From assembly GCF_947250775.1 (NCBI RefSeq), contig NZ_OX366349.1, forward strand, positions 1,178,001 through 1,242,000: a stretch of DNA of 64,000 nt. The letters are read 5' to 3'. Origin of the DNA: Wolbachia endosymbiont (group A) of Rhinocyllus conicus (GTDB taxonomy: Bacteria > Pseudomonadota > Alphaproteobacteria > Rickettsiales > Anaplasmataceae). The notes beneath the pieces are model-generated. The model had not been told where the DNA came from and did no database searches. It was given only the letters and a program-made list of their open reading frames with translations. This document shows, in pieces, positions 56,353 through 64,000 of the stretch. Every line of letters begins with the position of its first letter. Position 1 is the stretch's first letter. The translations under genes and the position numbers were made by a program.

Positions 56353-56384
56353 AAGGTAATAGCCTGATATCAGGCTGTTACCTT
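56353..56384. terminator. Bidirectional terminator-like hairpin
   Basis: A long near-perfect palindrome: AAGGTAATAGCCTGA (from 56353) pairs with TCAGGCTGTTACCTT (to 56384). It lies between the convergent genes 55979 and ccmE, 5 nt beyond the stop of the former. A four-A run before and TTCT after fit use in both directions. Confidence 0.75.
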
Positions 56385-56421
56385 CTCCATATGCTATTTT
56401 AATATAGCTGAGTTAGGAAAT

Positions 56422-56814
56422 CTATTTTAAAACTTTCGGCATATAGTTCTCATCATGTTTTGCAAACACTGTATCTGCAAGAAAAGTACTATTATCAAAC
56501 ATTTTACCTTGCACAACAACACCACTTTTTTCTGAAAACATTGGTGGAAGTATTCCCTGGTATTTTACCACAACGCTTTTGTTAAAATCTGTCATTTGAA
56601 AAACTACTTCGCTTTCGCTCCGTATCACGCTATTTTCAACAACCATTCCACCAACACGGATTGGCTTTTGATTATTTGGTAAAACTATTGCCTCACTTAC
56701 TGTATAGAAAAATGAGATATTTTCTTTGAGCGTTGTTAAAATAAAAAAAACTGCACAACTTAAAAAGCAGAAAATTCCTGAAGTTATAAGTAATCGCTTA
56801 TGTTTCTTCTTCAT
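56422..56814 (-). CDS. ccmE: Cytochrome c-type biogenesis haem chaperone CcmE
   Basis: 130 residues. An N-terminal membrane anchor ([20 protein letters not shown]) is followed by the periplasmic OB fold with [11 protein letters not shown] and [12 protein letters not shown]. The haem-binding histidine is in AKHDENYMP, with the conserved tyrosine after it. It carries haem to apocytochrome c in the periplasm. Last gene of the nuo-birA-ccm group. Overlaps the small ccmD-like gene by 17 nt. Confidence 0.92.
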   Translation of the reverse strand: MKKKHKRLLITSGIFCFLSCAVFFILTTLKENISFFYTVSEAIVLPNNQKPIRVGGMVVENSVIRSESEVVFQMTDFNKSVVVKYQGILPPMFSEKSGVVVQGKMFDNSTFLADTVFAKHDENYMPKVLK

Positions 56815-56935
56815 TATTATCTTTCAGGCTTTCTAGAATTTTTTTACTTTTAGTATAGCAAGAAATGGTAAAAATCAGTTCTCCGGTAATCAACGTAAAA
56901 CTAATAAGGTAAGCAAAAATTACATATGTATTCAT
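56798..56935 (-). CDS. ccmD: CcmD-like small haem exporter protein
   Basis: 45 residues: [20 protein letters not shown], then [20 protein letters not shown] and a short acidic end. One N-terminal membrane helix followed by a charged cytoplasmic helix is the CcmD layout. Its ATG (56933-56935) overlaps the birA stop (56932-56934), and its 3' end overlaps ccmE. CcmD helps release haem-loaded CcmE from the CcmABC exporter. The call rests on size, topology and the ccmE neighbour. Confidence 0.72.
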   Translation of the reverse strand: MNTYVIFAYLISFTLITGELIFTISCYTKSKKILESLKDNNEEET

Positions 56936-57654
56936 AATGCATTATCAATAAATAACTCACCTGCATCAAAATAAATTAAGCTTCCATCCTTTTGCTGCAA
57001 CACCAATTTACCACTTTTATCTATATCAGCAAAAATTCCTTCATACAATTTGTCAGCTAACTTTACACTGATTTGCTCATTCATTTTAAATGCTTTTTTT
57101 AACCACATTTCTCTTATAGCATAAAACCCATCAAATAGCCATTGCTTTCTTAGCTTATTAAAATTTATTATTAATTCCTTTAACAGATCCATGTTAGACA
57201 CAGATTCACCGTAATTGCTAATGCACGTTGTTCCTGGAAGTGGTGCATGATTGACATTAATTCCAATTCCTATAATGAGCCAATTCGAATTGGATCTTTT
57301 TTCAAGCAATATTCCACTTATTTTCTTGCCATCGATTAGAATGTCATTTGGCCATTTATGTTGAACGTTACTGTCACTTATAAATGATAGTAACGTGTTG
57401 CCAACAGCAAGAGCAGTAACAAAAGTCAATTCTGTCAATTTGCTGACATCCGTTTCTTGGTTAATTATCAAACTCGCATAGAGATTACCCTCTGGAGAAA
57501 TCCAGCTTTTTCCAGTGCGTCCCCTACCTTCTGTTTGTTTATCAGCAATAATGACAGTTTCATTTGATATTCCTTTATCAATTAAATCTAACGCTTCTTC
57601 GTTAGTGCTTGAAACTTCTTTGTAATGATGAATATGAAAGCCCTTAGGGATCAC
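56932..57654 (-). CDS. birA: Biotin-[acetyl-CoA-carboxylase] ligase
   Basis: 240 residues. Catalytic motif GRGRTGKSW (GRGRxG), then WPNDILIDGKKISGILLE with the conserved lysine. A C-terminal SH3-like domain is present. There is no N-terminal HTH, so it is a ligase without repressor function. It attaches biotin to its carrier protein. It lies 17 nt after nuoN and overlaps the ccmD-like gene, so it is in the same transcript. Confidence 0.92.
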   Translation of the reverse strand: MIPKGFHIHHYKEVSSTNEEALDLIDKGISNETVIIADKQTEGRGRTGKSWISPEGNLYASLIINQETDVSKLTELTFVTALAVGNTLLSFISDSNVQHKWPNDILIDGKKISGILLEKRSNSNWLIIGIGINVNHAPLPGTTCISNYGESVSNMDLLKELIINFNKLRKQWLFDGFYAIREMWLKKAFKMNEQISVKLADKLYEGIFADIDKSGKLVLQQKDGSLIYFDAGELFIDNAL

Positions 57655-57671
57655 CTTGTCAGCCCTTTAGT

Positions 57672-59036
57672 TCAATGAGTGAGTAAAACGTACAAGAAAA
57701 GAACGAGGTTGATAAGTGAAGCCACTGAAGTGATAATGAATAGACCCTTAGAATAAGCAACCTTATTACCACTAGCTTTATCAAAATACATAACTTTCAT
57801 GATATTTAAATAATAGTAGCATGATATCACACTCGCTATTACAAGGACCAAAGACAGGCTGATAAAGCCAGAATTTATTAAACTTTTGAATATAAAAAAT
57901 TTAGCGATAAAACCTGCAAGTGGAGGTATTCCCGACATCGAGAGTAACAGCACAGAAAGATGAAATGCTACAATTGGGCGTTTCTTCCCTATACCAGATA
58001 AATTTGCAATATCACAATCGTCATCGTCAATTTGTATGAGATATGAGAATAGCCCTATGCTTGTGATGATATATATCACCAGATACATTAAGGCACTATC
58101 TGTTCCTGCTTGTGTAAAAATAGAAAGTGAAGCAAATATAAAACCAATGTGACCAATTGAACTGTAAGCAAGCAGCCTTTTTAAGTTTTGCTGACGCAAG
58201 GCCCCAAAAGCTGAGATAAGCACAGACAATGCTGAAACGTATAAGAAAATAGGCTGAACATAACTTTTTACATTTACTAACTCTTCATTCATCAATCGAA
58301 TTAAAAATGTTACAAGTGCAGCTTTTGGGGCCGTAGAAAAAAACGCAGTTACTATGGTAGGTGCACCTTGATAGACATCTGGAGCCCACATATGAAAAGG
58401 AGCAATAGCAAGCTTGAAACACAAACCAATAAGGATAAAAACTAACCCAAAAACTGTTCCATAAGTTATCTGATGGTTTTGCAAGAATGAACCGAGCTCA
58501 GAGAAATTGACTTGTCCTGTATATCCATAAAGCAATGACATACCATACAGCATAATGCAGGAAGATAATGCACTAAGTGTAAAATATTTCACTCCTGCTT
58601 CACATGAATAAGCTGAATCTTTATTAAAGCTCGCAAGAACATATAAAGATATACTCATCAACTCAAAAGCTAAGTAAAAAGAAATCAGACTATTTGCTGA
58701 AACTAAAGTTATCATGCCAAATAGCGCAAAAAGAATCAGTATTGAAAATTCATATTTATAGTCATATTTTGATAAATTCAGCATCAAAAGTATTAAAATT
58801 CCTGTGCTGAGAATTAACCCTTGGGCTGACCTGATGTATAAATTGAGTTTTAACAACGAATTAAAGAGAAAAATTTCATTGTTTTCTGCCGAAATAATTA
58901 AAATAATCAAAGTTATCACTGTGCAGCCAAGTGCTAATAAGTTGATAGTTCGGCGGTTAAATATAATTCCAAGCAGTAGCAACACTAACGAGGAGATAAT
59001 AGAGAACGTTTCCGGCAATATCTGTATATAATTCAT
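57672..59036 (-). CDS. nuoN: NADH-quinone oxidoreductase subunit N
   Basis: 454 residues, about 14 hydrophobic helices. Antiporter-like Proton_antipo_M domain with LAFELMSISLYVLASF and KLAIAPFHMWAPDVYQGAP. A proton-pumping membrane-arm subunit of complex I. Start ATG overlaps the nuoM stop in an ATGA arrangement. Complete. Confidence 0.95.
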   Translation of the reverse strand: MNYIQILPETFSIISSLVLLLLGIIFNRRTINLLALGCTVITLIILIISAENNEIFLFNSLLKLNLYIRSAQGLILSTGILILLMLNLSKYDYKYEFSILILFALFGMITLVSANSLISFYLAFELMSISLYVLASFNKDSAYSCEAGVKYFTLSALSSCIMLYGMSLLYGYTGQVNFSELGSFLQNHQITYGTVFGLVFILIGLCFKLAIAPFHMWAPDVYQGAPTIVTAFFSTAPKAALVTFLIRLMNEELVNVKSYVQPIFLYVSALSVLISAFGALRQQNLKRLLAYSSIGHIGFIFASLSIFTQAGTDSALMYLVIYIITSIGLFSYLIQIDDDDCDIANLSGIGKKRPIVAFHLSVLLLSMSGIPPLAGFIAKFFIFKSLINSGFISLSLVLVIASVISCYYYLNIMKVMYFDKASGNKVAYSKGLFIITSVASLINLVLFLYVLLTH

Positions 59037-60475
59037 AGCGCATTATATTTGACTAACAAATTTGCCATACATGGCTTCAAATAATTCAGTGCAAGGGTTG
59101 GGTAGAATCCAAGCAAAATAACAAACACTGCAAGCAGAATTAAGACAGAAAATTCTATGCTATCCAAGCGGTTATTTAATAATTTAGAATAGCTAACCCC
59201 CCATATTATTTGCTTACATAAATTCAGCATATAAACTGCGCTTAAAATAGTGCCAAGTGCGATAAATCCTGTAAAAAACCCTATGCTCTTAAACATTCCA
59301 ACCATAGCCAAAAACTCACCTATGAATCCAGATGTTCCAGGTAGCCCTATTGAAGCCATTGAAAATAAAATGAACATAAAACCAAATTTTGGCATTGTGT
59401 TTACTATGCCAAAATATTTTGCAATCTCCAAAGTTCCAGTTCGAGTATATAGCATTCCAACACATAAAAATAAAGCAGCAGAAATAAGGCCATGACTAAT
59501 CATTTGAAATATAGCGCCGAGTACTCCTTCCTCACAAAATGAAAAGAGGCCAGCAGTAACGATCCCCATATGTGCTATTGAAGAATAAGCTATTAACTTC
59601 TTTATATCATCTTGAGCAAACGCAACTAGCGAAGCGTATATTACTGCGATAATGCTCAGCACAACAACGAAATTTGAAAAATACAAACTTGCCTGAGGAA
59701 GCATTGGAATAGAAAACCTTAAAAATCCATATCCCCCCATTTTAATAAGCAAGCCAGCTAAAATCACAGATCCAGAAGTTGGTGATTGCACATGCGCATC
59801 AGGAAGCCAAGTGTGAAATGGAAACATCGGTACTTTTATTGCAAAAGAAATAAAAAATGCAATCCATAGTAACAACTGCACTTTAAGATCAAGACCCGGC
59901 GTTAATGTGGCTAATTTTTGTATACTAAACGTCCCAAAAATACTATAGATGTACACCAACCCAAGTAGAAATAATAACGAGCCAGTTAGTGTATAAAGAA
60001 ACAATTTAAATGTTGCATACACTCTTTGTTTCCCTCCCCAAACGCCAATAATAAAGAACATTGGTATTAAAACAGCTTCAAAAAATACATAAAAGCTTAT
60101 AGCATTCAGTGAAATAAAGAAACCGACTACAAAACTCTCAAGCAGCAGAAACAATGCCATATAGGCTTTTAGGGTCGTATAACTCATTTTGCAATTATAG
60201 AGCATACAAATAACAAACAAGAAGGTCGTAAGTAGAAGGAAAAGCAACGATATTCCATCCACCCCTATTCCAATATCTCTTACTGGATAGCTGACAAACT
60301 GAAAGTCCGTATTGTTATAATCAAATTCTATACAAGCTACAATGCTAAGCAAAAATGGAAGTACAGCAAAAAATAGGGCAAGGAATCTTAGGTGTATAGA
60401 TTGATGATTAATCCTGATCGAGGATAAAATCAACGCTCCTATCAGTGGAAGCAAGAATATACTAAGTAACAACAC
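59033..60475 (-). CDS. nuoM: NADH-quinone oxidoreductase subunit M
   Basis: 480 residues, about 14 hydrophobic helices. Antiporter-like domain with the conserved glutamate region FFEAVLIPMFFIIGVWGG and the lysine/histidine region KVPMFPFHTWLPDAHVQSP. Pumps protons in the complex I membrane arm. It begins 3 nt after nuoL and overlaps nuoN. Complete. Confidence 0.95.
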   Translation of the reverse strand: MLLLSIFLLPLIGALILSSIRINHQSIHLRFLALFFAVLPFLLSIVACIEFDYNNTDFQFVSYPVRDIGIGVDGISLLFLLLTTFLFVICMLYNCKMSYTTLKAYMALFLLLESFVVGFFISLNAISFYVFFEAVLIPMFFIIGVWGGKQRVYATFKLFLYTLTGSLLFLLGLVYIYSIFGTFSIQKLATLTPGLDLKVQLLLWIAFFISFAIKVPMFPFHTWLPDAHVQSPTSGSVILAGLLIKMGGYGFLRFSIPMLPQASLYFSNFVVVLSIIAVIYASLVAFAQDDIKKLIAYSSIAHMGIVTAGLFSFCEEGVLGAIFQMISHGLISAALFLCVGMLYTRTGTLEIAKYFGIVNTMPKFGFMFILFSMASIGLPGTSGFIGEFLAMVGMFKSIGFFTGFIALGTILSAVYMLNLCKQIIWGVSYSKLLNNRLDSIEFSVLILLAVFVILLGFYPTLALNYLKPCMANLLVKYNAL

Positions 60476-60478
60476 CTT

Positions 60479-62326
60479 CTATTTAATTCCAATAATATAT
60501 AAAGCACCGATTATTAAAGTAACAAACATAATAAATGCATAATCAAATATATAACCAGTTTGTAACTTTATAGAACTTTTTGAACATTCATTAACCAACC
60601 TTACAACACCATTTGGCCCAAATGAATCAATAGCCTTAACATCAAACTTCCATAGAAGCCTAGACATAAATCTTATCGGTGCAATTATAACAAACTCATA
60701 CACCTCATCAAAGTACCATTTATTCTGCAAAAACTTAAGTAAAAATTTACTCTTAATTTGCCTAATTACTTGATATTGGTAAATTAGGTACGCAAGTGCT
60801 ATTCCACTTAGGCTTGCCAAGGTTGGTAGTAATTTTATAAAGAAATTATGAACTCCATGCTCATCAATCACCATTAAACTTGATTTCCAAAACGCATTAC
60901 TAGTTATGTTCAAAATATTTGCTCCCCACACTCCAGAAAATACCGATCCAAAAGCAAGTATCAGTAATGGTATAAGCATAATCTTCGGTGCTTCATGTAT
61001 ATTAATTTTACTTTGTTTTTGGCTATGGAACACAAGAAGCAATAACCTCCAAGAGTAAAACGCTGTGAAGAATGCAACAACTAAGCTTATTACAAAAGCA
61101 AAGCTATCCGTGCTATAAGCATGTTCAATTATCAAATCCTTTGAGTAAAAACCTGCAAATGGAAATATTCCAGAAAGCGCAAGAGACCCAATCCACATGA
61201 GAGTGTAAGTGCAAGGGATTTTCTTCCAGCAATTTCCCATTTTCTGAATGTTTTGCTCATGATGCATTGCATGAATTACATTGCCAGCACCAAGAAATAG
61301 TAGAGCTTTAAAAAAAGCGTGTGTCATTAAATGAAAAATAGCAACATTGTAAGCAGAAAGCCCACATGCCATGAACATATAACCAAGTTGGCTGCAGGTT
61401 GAATAAGCAATTATTTTTTTTATATCGTTCTGAGTAATCGCAACCGTAGCTGCAAAAAAAGCAGTAAGTGCCCCAACAATAACTATTAATTCTCGTGCCA
61501 CATTTGATAGCTCAAACAATGGAGAACATTTTGCTACTAAAAATATACCTGCTGTTACCATCGTTGCTGCGTGAATGAGTGCAGAAACAGGGGTTGGCCC
61601 TTCCATTGCATCTGGCAACCAAACATGTAAACCAAGCTGTGCAGATTTACCCATACAGCCAATAAAAAGTAATATGCATATTATATGAATTATTTTAAAT
61701 TCACAGCAGAATGCCCTAATGTTCTGTGCGCCAAGAAGATCAGCTGTGTCAAAAACTTCAGTAAATTTCAAAGAGTGAAATGTATAATAAATGAGAAAGA
61801 TCCCAATCAATAGTGCAAAGTCTCCTACCCTATTCACAACAAATGCTTTAATTGCTGCATTATTTGCAGAATATTTTTGGAACCAAAATCCTATGAGTAA
61901 ATAAGAACATAGGCCAACCCCTTCCCAGCCAAAAAAAAGCTGCACGAAATTATCGCTTACAACCAGCACAATCATGCAAAACGTAAATAGCGATAGGTAA
62001 GAAAAAAACCTCGACTTCCCTTTGTCATGCTCCATATAACCGATAGAATAGAGGTGGACTACTAGTGAAACGGTGGTAATAACAATAAGCATTAAGGATG
62101 AGAGAGCATCCACACTAATTGCCCAATTTACTTTTAATACACTTAATGAAAATAGAGGAAATAAACTCAAGTGATAATTTTCAGAGAAGGTGAGAAAAAC
62201 ATACCAAGATAAAACTGCAGATATTCCAATCCCTGCCGTTGTAACTAACTGACTTTTTCTAAAAAGTGCTGCAAATAGCGAACCAAAGAGTGGCAAAAAT
62301 ACTATTAATTTCAGTATATCCATCAT
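60479..62326 (-). CDS. nuoL: NADH-quinone oxidoreductase subunit L
   Basis: 615 residues, the largest antiporter-like subunit. N-terminal NADH5 domain, then FFGWEGVGLCSYLLIGFWF and KSAQLGLHVWLPDAMEGPTP. The long C-terminal part includes the lateral helix region that braces the membrane arm. It begins 4 nt after nuoK. Complete. Confidence 0.95.
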   Translation of the reverse strand: MMDILKLIVFLPLFGSLFAALFRKSQLVTTAGIGISAVLSWYVFLTFSENYHLSLFPLFSLSVLKVNWAISVDALSSLMLIVITTVSLVVHLYSIGYMEHDKGKSRFFSYLSLFTFCMIVLVVSDNFVQLFFGWEGVGLCSYLLIGFWFQKYSANNAAIKAFVVNRVGDFALLIGIFLIYYTFHSLKFTEVFDTADLLGAQNIRAFCCEFKIIHIICILLFIGCMGKSAQLGLHVWLPDAMEGPTPVSALIHAATMVTAGIFLVAKCSPLFELSNVARELIVIVGALTAFFAATVAITQNDIKKIIAYSTCSQLGYMFMACGLSAYNVAIFHLMTHAFFKALLFLGAGNVIHAMHHEQNIQKMGNCWKKIPCTYTLMWIGSLALSGIFPFAGFYSKDLIIEHAYSTDSFAFVISLVVAFFTAFYSWRLLLLVFHSQKQSKINIHEAPKIMLIPLLILAFGSVFSGVWGANILNITSNAFWKSSLMVIDEHGVHNFFIKLLPTLASLSGIALAYLIYQYQVIRQIKSKFLLKFLQNKWYFDEVYEFVIIAPIRFMSRLLWKFDVKAIDSFGPNGVVRLVNECSKSSIKLQTGYIFDYAFIMFVTLIIGALYIIGIK

Positions 62327-62330
62327 ACTT

Positions 62331-62639
62331 TCATTCTTTCATTAAGTTCGCTTGTTCAACATCTATATTGCCACGACTTCTATAATATACAACCAATATT
62401 GCAAGCCCAACTCCTGACTCTGCTGCCGCAACAGTCAACACAAACATCACAAAAATTTGCCCAACTATATCATTCATAAAGGCAGAAAAAGCAACTAAAT
62501 TGATATTAATCGCCAGCAATAATATTTCTATTGATAACAGTATATTGATTATGCTCTTACGGTTAATGAAAATACCGCACACCCCAATAGTGAACAAAAT
62601 AGCAGCAACTATCAAAAAATGATTTAATCCTATTTCCAT
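62331..62639 (-). CDS. nuoK: NADH-quinone oxidoreductase subunit K
   Basis: 102 residues, three membrane helices. Conserved glutamates lie in [13 protein letters not shown] and [18 protein letters not shown] small proton-channel subunit of complex I. Overlaps nuoJ by 10 nt. Complete. Confidence 0.95.
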   Translation of the reverse strand: MEIGLNHFLIVAAILFTIGVCGIFINRKSIINILLSIEILLLAININLVAFSAFMNDIVGQIFVMFVLTVAAAESGVGLAILVVYYRSRGNIDVEQANLMKE

Positions 62640-63217
62640 TCTACTCCTTTTCCAAATTTAGCCTTAACCAATTTTACAGATGAAGATTGTGTCAATTGCT
62701 TTAATACATTCTGTTTTTTAACTCCTTTTTTCTTGTCCTGCAAAGTAAGAGCAATTGCACCGACAATTGCAACAAGCAGCAGAATACCAGAAAGATGAAA
62801 AGCGTACATGTAGTCAGTGTAGAGCAAATTACCGATAGCTTTCACGTTATTGGCATTATAGTTTATAACATTACTTATATTCAGCGTTGAGCTGCGGATT
62901 ACAAAACTGATAATCAGAAAAAACACAACACATAATATAGCACCAGGAGTGAAATGCTTCGCAAAACCCTGGCGCAACCTTATGTAGTCAATATCGAGCA
63001 TCATAACTACAAAAAGGAATAACACTGCAACCGCACCGATGTATACTATCAGCACCATCATAGCGATGAATTCAGCTCCAAGGAGAATAAAAAGAACTGC
63101 AGAATTAACGAAGGTGAAAATTAAAAATAATACTGCATGCACAGGATTTCTTACACTAATCACACAAACAGCAGATAAAATGCTAAGAATTGCAAAAAAA
63201 TAAAAGAAAAAAGGCAT
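62630..63217 (-). CDS. nuoJ: NADH-quinone oxidoreductase subunit J
   Basis: 195 residues, about five membrane helices, with [20 protein letters not shown] typical of NuoJ. First gene of the nuoJKLMN-birA-ccmD-ccmE series. The C-terminus carries a basic tail. Complete. Confidence 0.94.
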   Translation of the reverse strand: MPFFFYFFAILSILSAVCVISVRNPVHAVLFLIFTFVNSAVLFILLGAEFIAMMVLIVYIGAVAVLFLFVVMMLDIDYIRLRQGFAKHFTPGAILCVVFFLIISFVIRSSTLNISNVINYNANNVKAIGNLLYTDYMYAFHLSGILLLVAIVGAIALTLQDKKKGVKKQNVLKQLTQSSSVKLVKAKFGKGVEWK

Positions 63218-63246
63218 TGATACTTTAACTGCAACAACAATTACTA

Positions 63247-63275
63247 ATTTAAAGTGACTATCGTAGTAAAGTCAA
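63247..63275 (-). promoter_or_regulatory. Candidate promoter of the nuoJ operon
   Basis: Minus strand: TTGACT (63275-63270), a 17-nt spacer, TTAAAT (63252-63247), 29 nt before the nuoJ ATG. The -35 is 5/6 and the -10 is 4/6 to consensus. Confidence 0.5.
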
Positions 63276-63290
63276 TATTAAATGCCTACC

Positions 63291-64000
63291 TTATGGATGA
63301 ACTTGCGATTGTGATTTTAAACATTCGGGAGTAAGTACATTCTTAATTGCAGTACACATACTCATATCAGGATCATTTTGCTTCTCTTCACTTACTTTCT
63401 CGCAAAACTTTCCAATACCATAACCCACCAGTGCACCAACAACAGTGGCTGCAATAAATACTGCAACAGCAACAATAGCAGGAGCTAAAGTGGCGGCTCC
63501 TGCAAGGTATGCTATGCTCAAACCTAGAAATAAACCTACTGCTTTCCCACCACAAACATAGTATTTGCTATTGTTTTCAGGACTGAATGGTAGATTTCGA
63601 TTACGGTAATCTACAACAACAATACAATTTGTAAGCTTAGCTTCTAGCTCTTTTCTAACTTCATCACCAACACCTTCGGTTAAGATAAGATGTTGAAGCT
63701 TTGTAAAGTTACCATTAGCTAAAGCTTTTGCACCTTCATTACGAATGTAGTTGTCTTTTAAACTAAGGTATTCAAGCTTTGTAAGATTGTTATTAGCTAA
63801 AGCTTTTGCACCTTCATCACCAATATTGTTGTTTTCTAAGTTAAGCTGCTCGAGATTTTCAAACTTACCATTGGCTAAAACTTTTGCGCCCTTTTTACCA
63901 ATCTTATTCCGGGTTAAATTAAGTTGAACAAGATTGATAAGATTACCTTCAGCCAACCCTTTTGCACCTTCAGAAGCACCAATATTATTTTGCGTTAAAT
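63291..64000 (-). CDS. Leucine-rich-repeat protein with C-terminal membrane segment (5' end outside window)
   Basis: The visible part is about 236 residues, open to the window edge. At least four LRRs of the ribonuclease-inhibitor-like pattern: LxxLxQLNLxxNxIGxxGAKxLA, with about 24 residues per repeat, beginning beyond the edge (LTQNNIGASEGAKGLA). Then a linker and a glycine/alanine-rich double membrane segment (VGLFLGLSIAYLAGAATLAP, then IVAVAVFIAATVVGALVGYG), and a cysteine-containing tail. LRR proteins with a membrane hairpin are candidate host-interaction proteins in Wolbachia. A TTG at 63956 is not the true start, because the repeat pattern continues upstream. Confidence 0.8.
   Translation of the reverse strand, partial: LTQNNIGASEGAKGLAEGNLINLVQLNLTRNKIGKKGAKVLANGKFENLEQLNLENNNIGDEGAKALANNNLTKLEYLSLKDNYIRNEGAKALANGNFTKLQHLILTEGVGDEVRKELEAKLTNCIVVVDYRNRNLPFSPENNSKYYVCGGKAVGLFLGLSIAYLAGAATLAPAIVAVAVFIAATVVGALVGYGIGKFCEKVSEEKQNDPDMSMCTAIKNVLTPECLKSQSQVHP

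Overview
The window is from a Wolbachia-type alphaproteobacterial endosymbiont (Rickettsiales). The evidence is AT-rich DNA, phage WO structural genes, a cifA-cifB pair, many ankyrin-repeat genes, a nuo operon split over several loci, and dense insertion sequences and palindromic repeats. All assignments rest on reading the sequence and on recalled family knowledge; no search was run.

Layout. (1) 1-6935 is phage WO structural DNA. It starts with the 3' end of a large serine recombinase that runs directly into baseplate gene V. PAAR, gpW/gp25, gpJ and gpI follow, then two ankyrin genes, a DUF2924 gene and the WO large serine recombinase. (2) 6936-28433 is a eukaryotic-association-type accessory region. 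Two divergently oriented genes share a C-terminal module. Next comes a cifA homologue and a 4,793-residue type V-like cifB, which carries two PD-(D/E)XK nuclease sites, an intact Ulp1 protease site, a pore-forming-toxin-like segment, about 40 ankyrin repeats and a latrotoxin C-terminal domain. A convergent Rpn-family nuclease gene ends 4 bp away. (3) 28815-36131 is an Octomom-like cluster: rnhA, mutL, radC, three double-HTH regulators and a third gene with the shared C-terminal module. (4) 36588-41700 looks like part of the WO-associated Undecim cluster: an EamA transporter, UDP-glucose dehydrogenase, an MFS transporter, an intact threonine aldolase and a truncated second copy. (5) 41701-44345 is a scar: an IS110 element, a truncated ORF, a tandem palindrome array and a direct repeat. 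(6) 44346-64000 is mainly core chromosome: ferredoxin reductase, tRNA-Ser, mnmE, nuoI, an IS5-type insertion nest, thrS-infC, nuoF with tRNA-Lys, tRNA-Ala, a 12-residue-repeat protein with two small partners, nuoJKLMN-birA-ccmD-ccmE, and a partial LRR membrane protein.

How the parts fit. Regions 1-4 read as the right-hand part of a WO prophage: tail tip, integration gene, then host-interaction and regulatory cargo. The cif pair is the likely cytoplasmic-incompatibility or toxin locus. The HTH genes and a shared promoter-proximal inverted repeat are candidates for controlling the module genes. The core region supplies respiratory complex I, cytochrome c maturation and translation.

Most interesting points: the intact giant cifB with three catalytic centres plus toxin-like delivery parts; a three-gene family sharing an unnamed C-terminal module and a TTACTCAC-type upstream element; a phage MutL whose endonuclease motifs are altered; a gpV gene that has lost its start codon at a recombinase junction; and a 12-residue solenoid protein with two companion genes.
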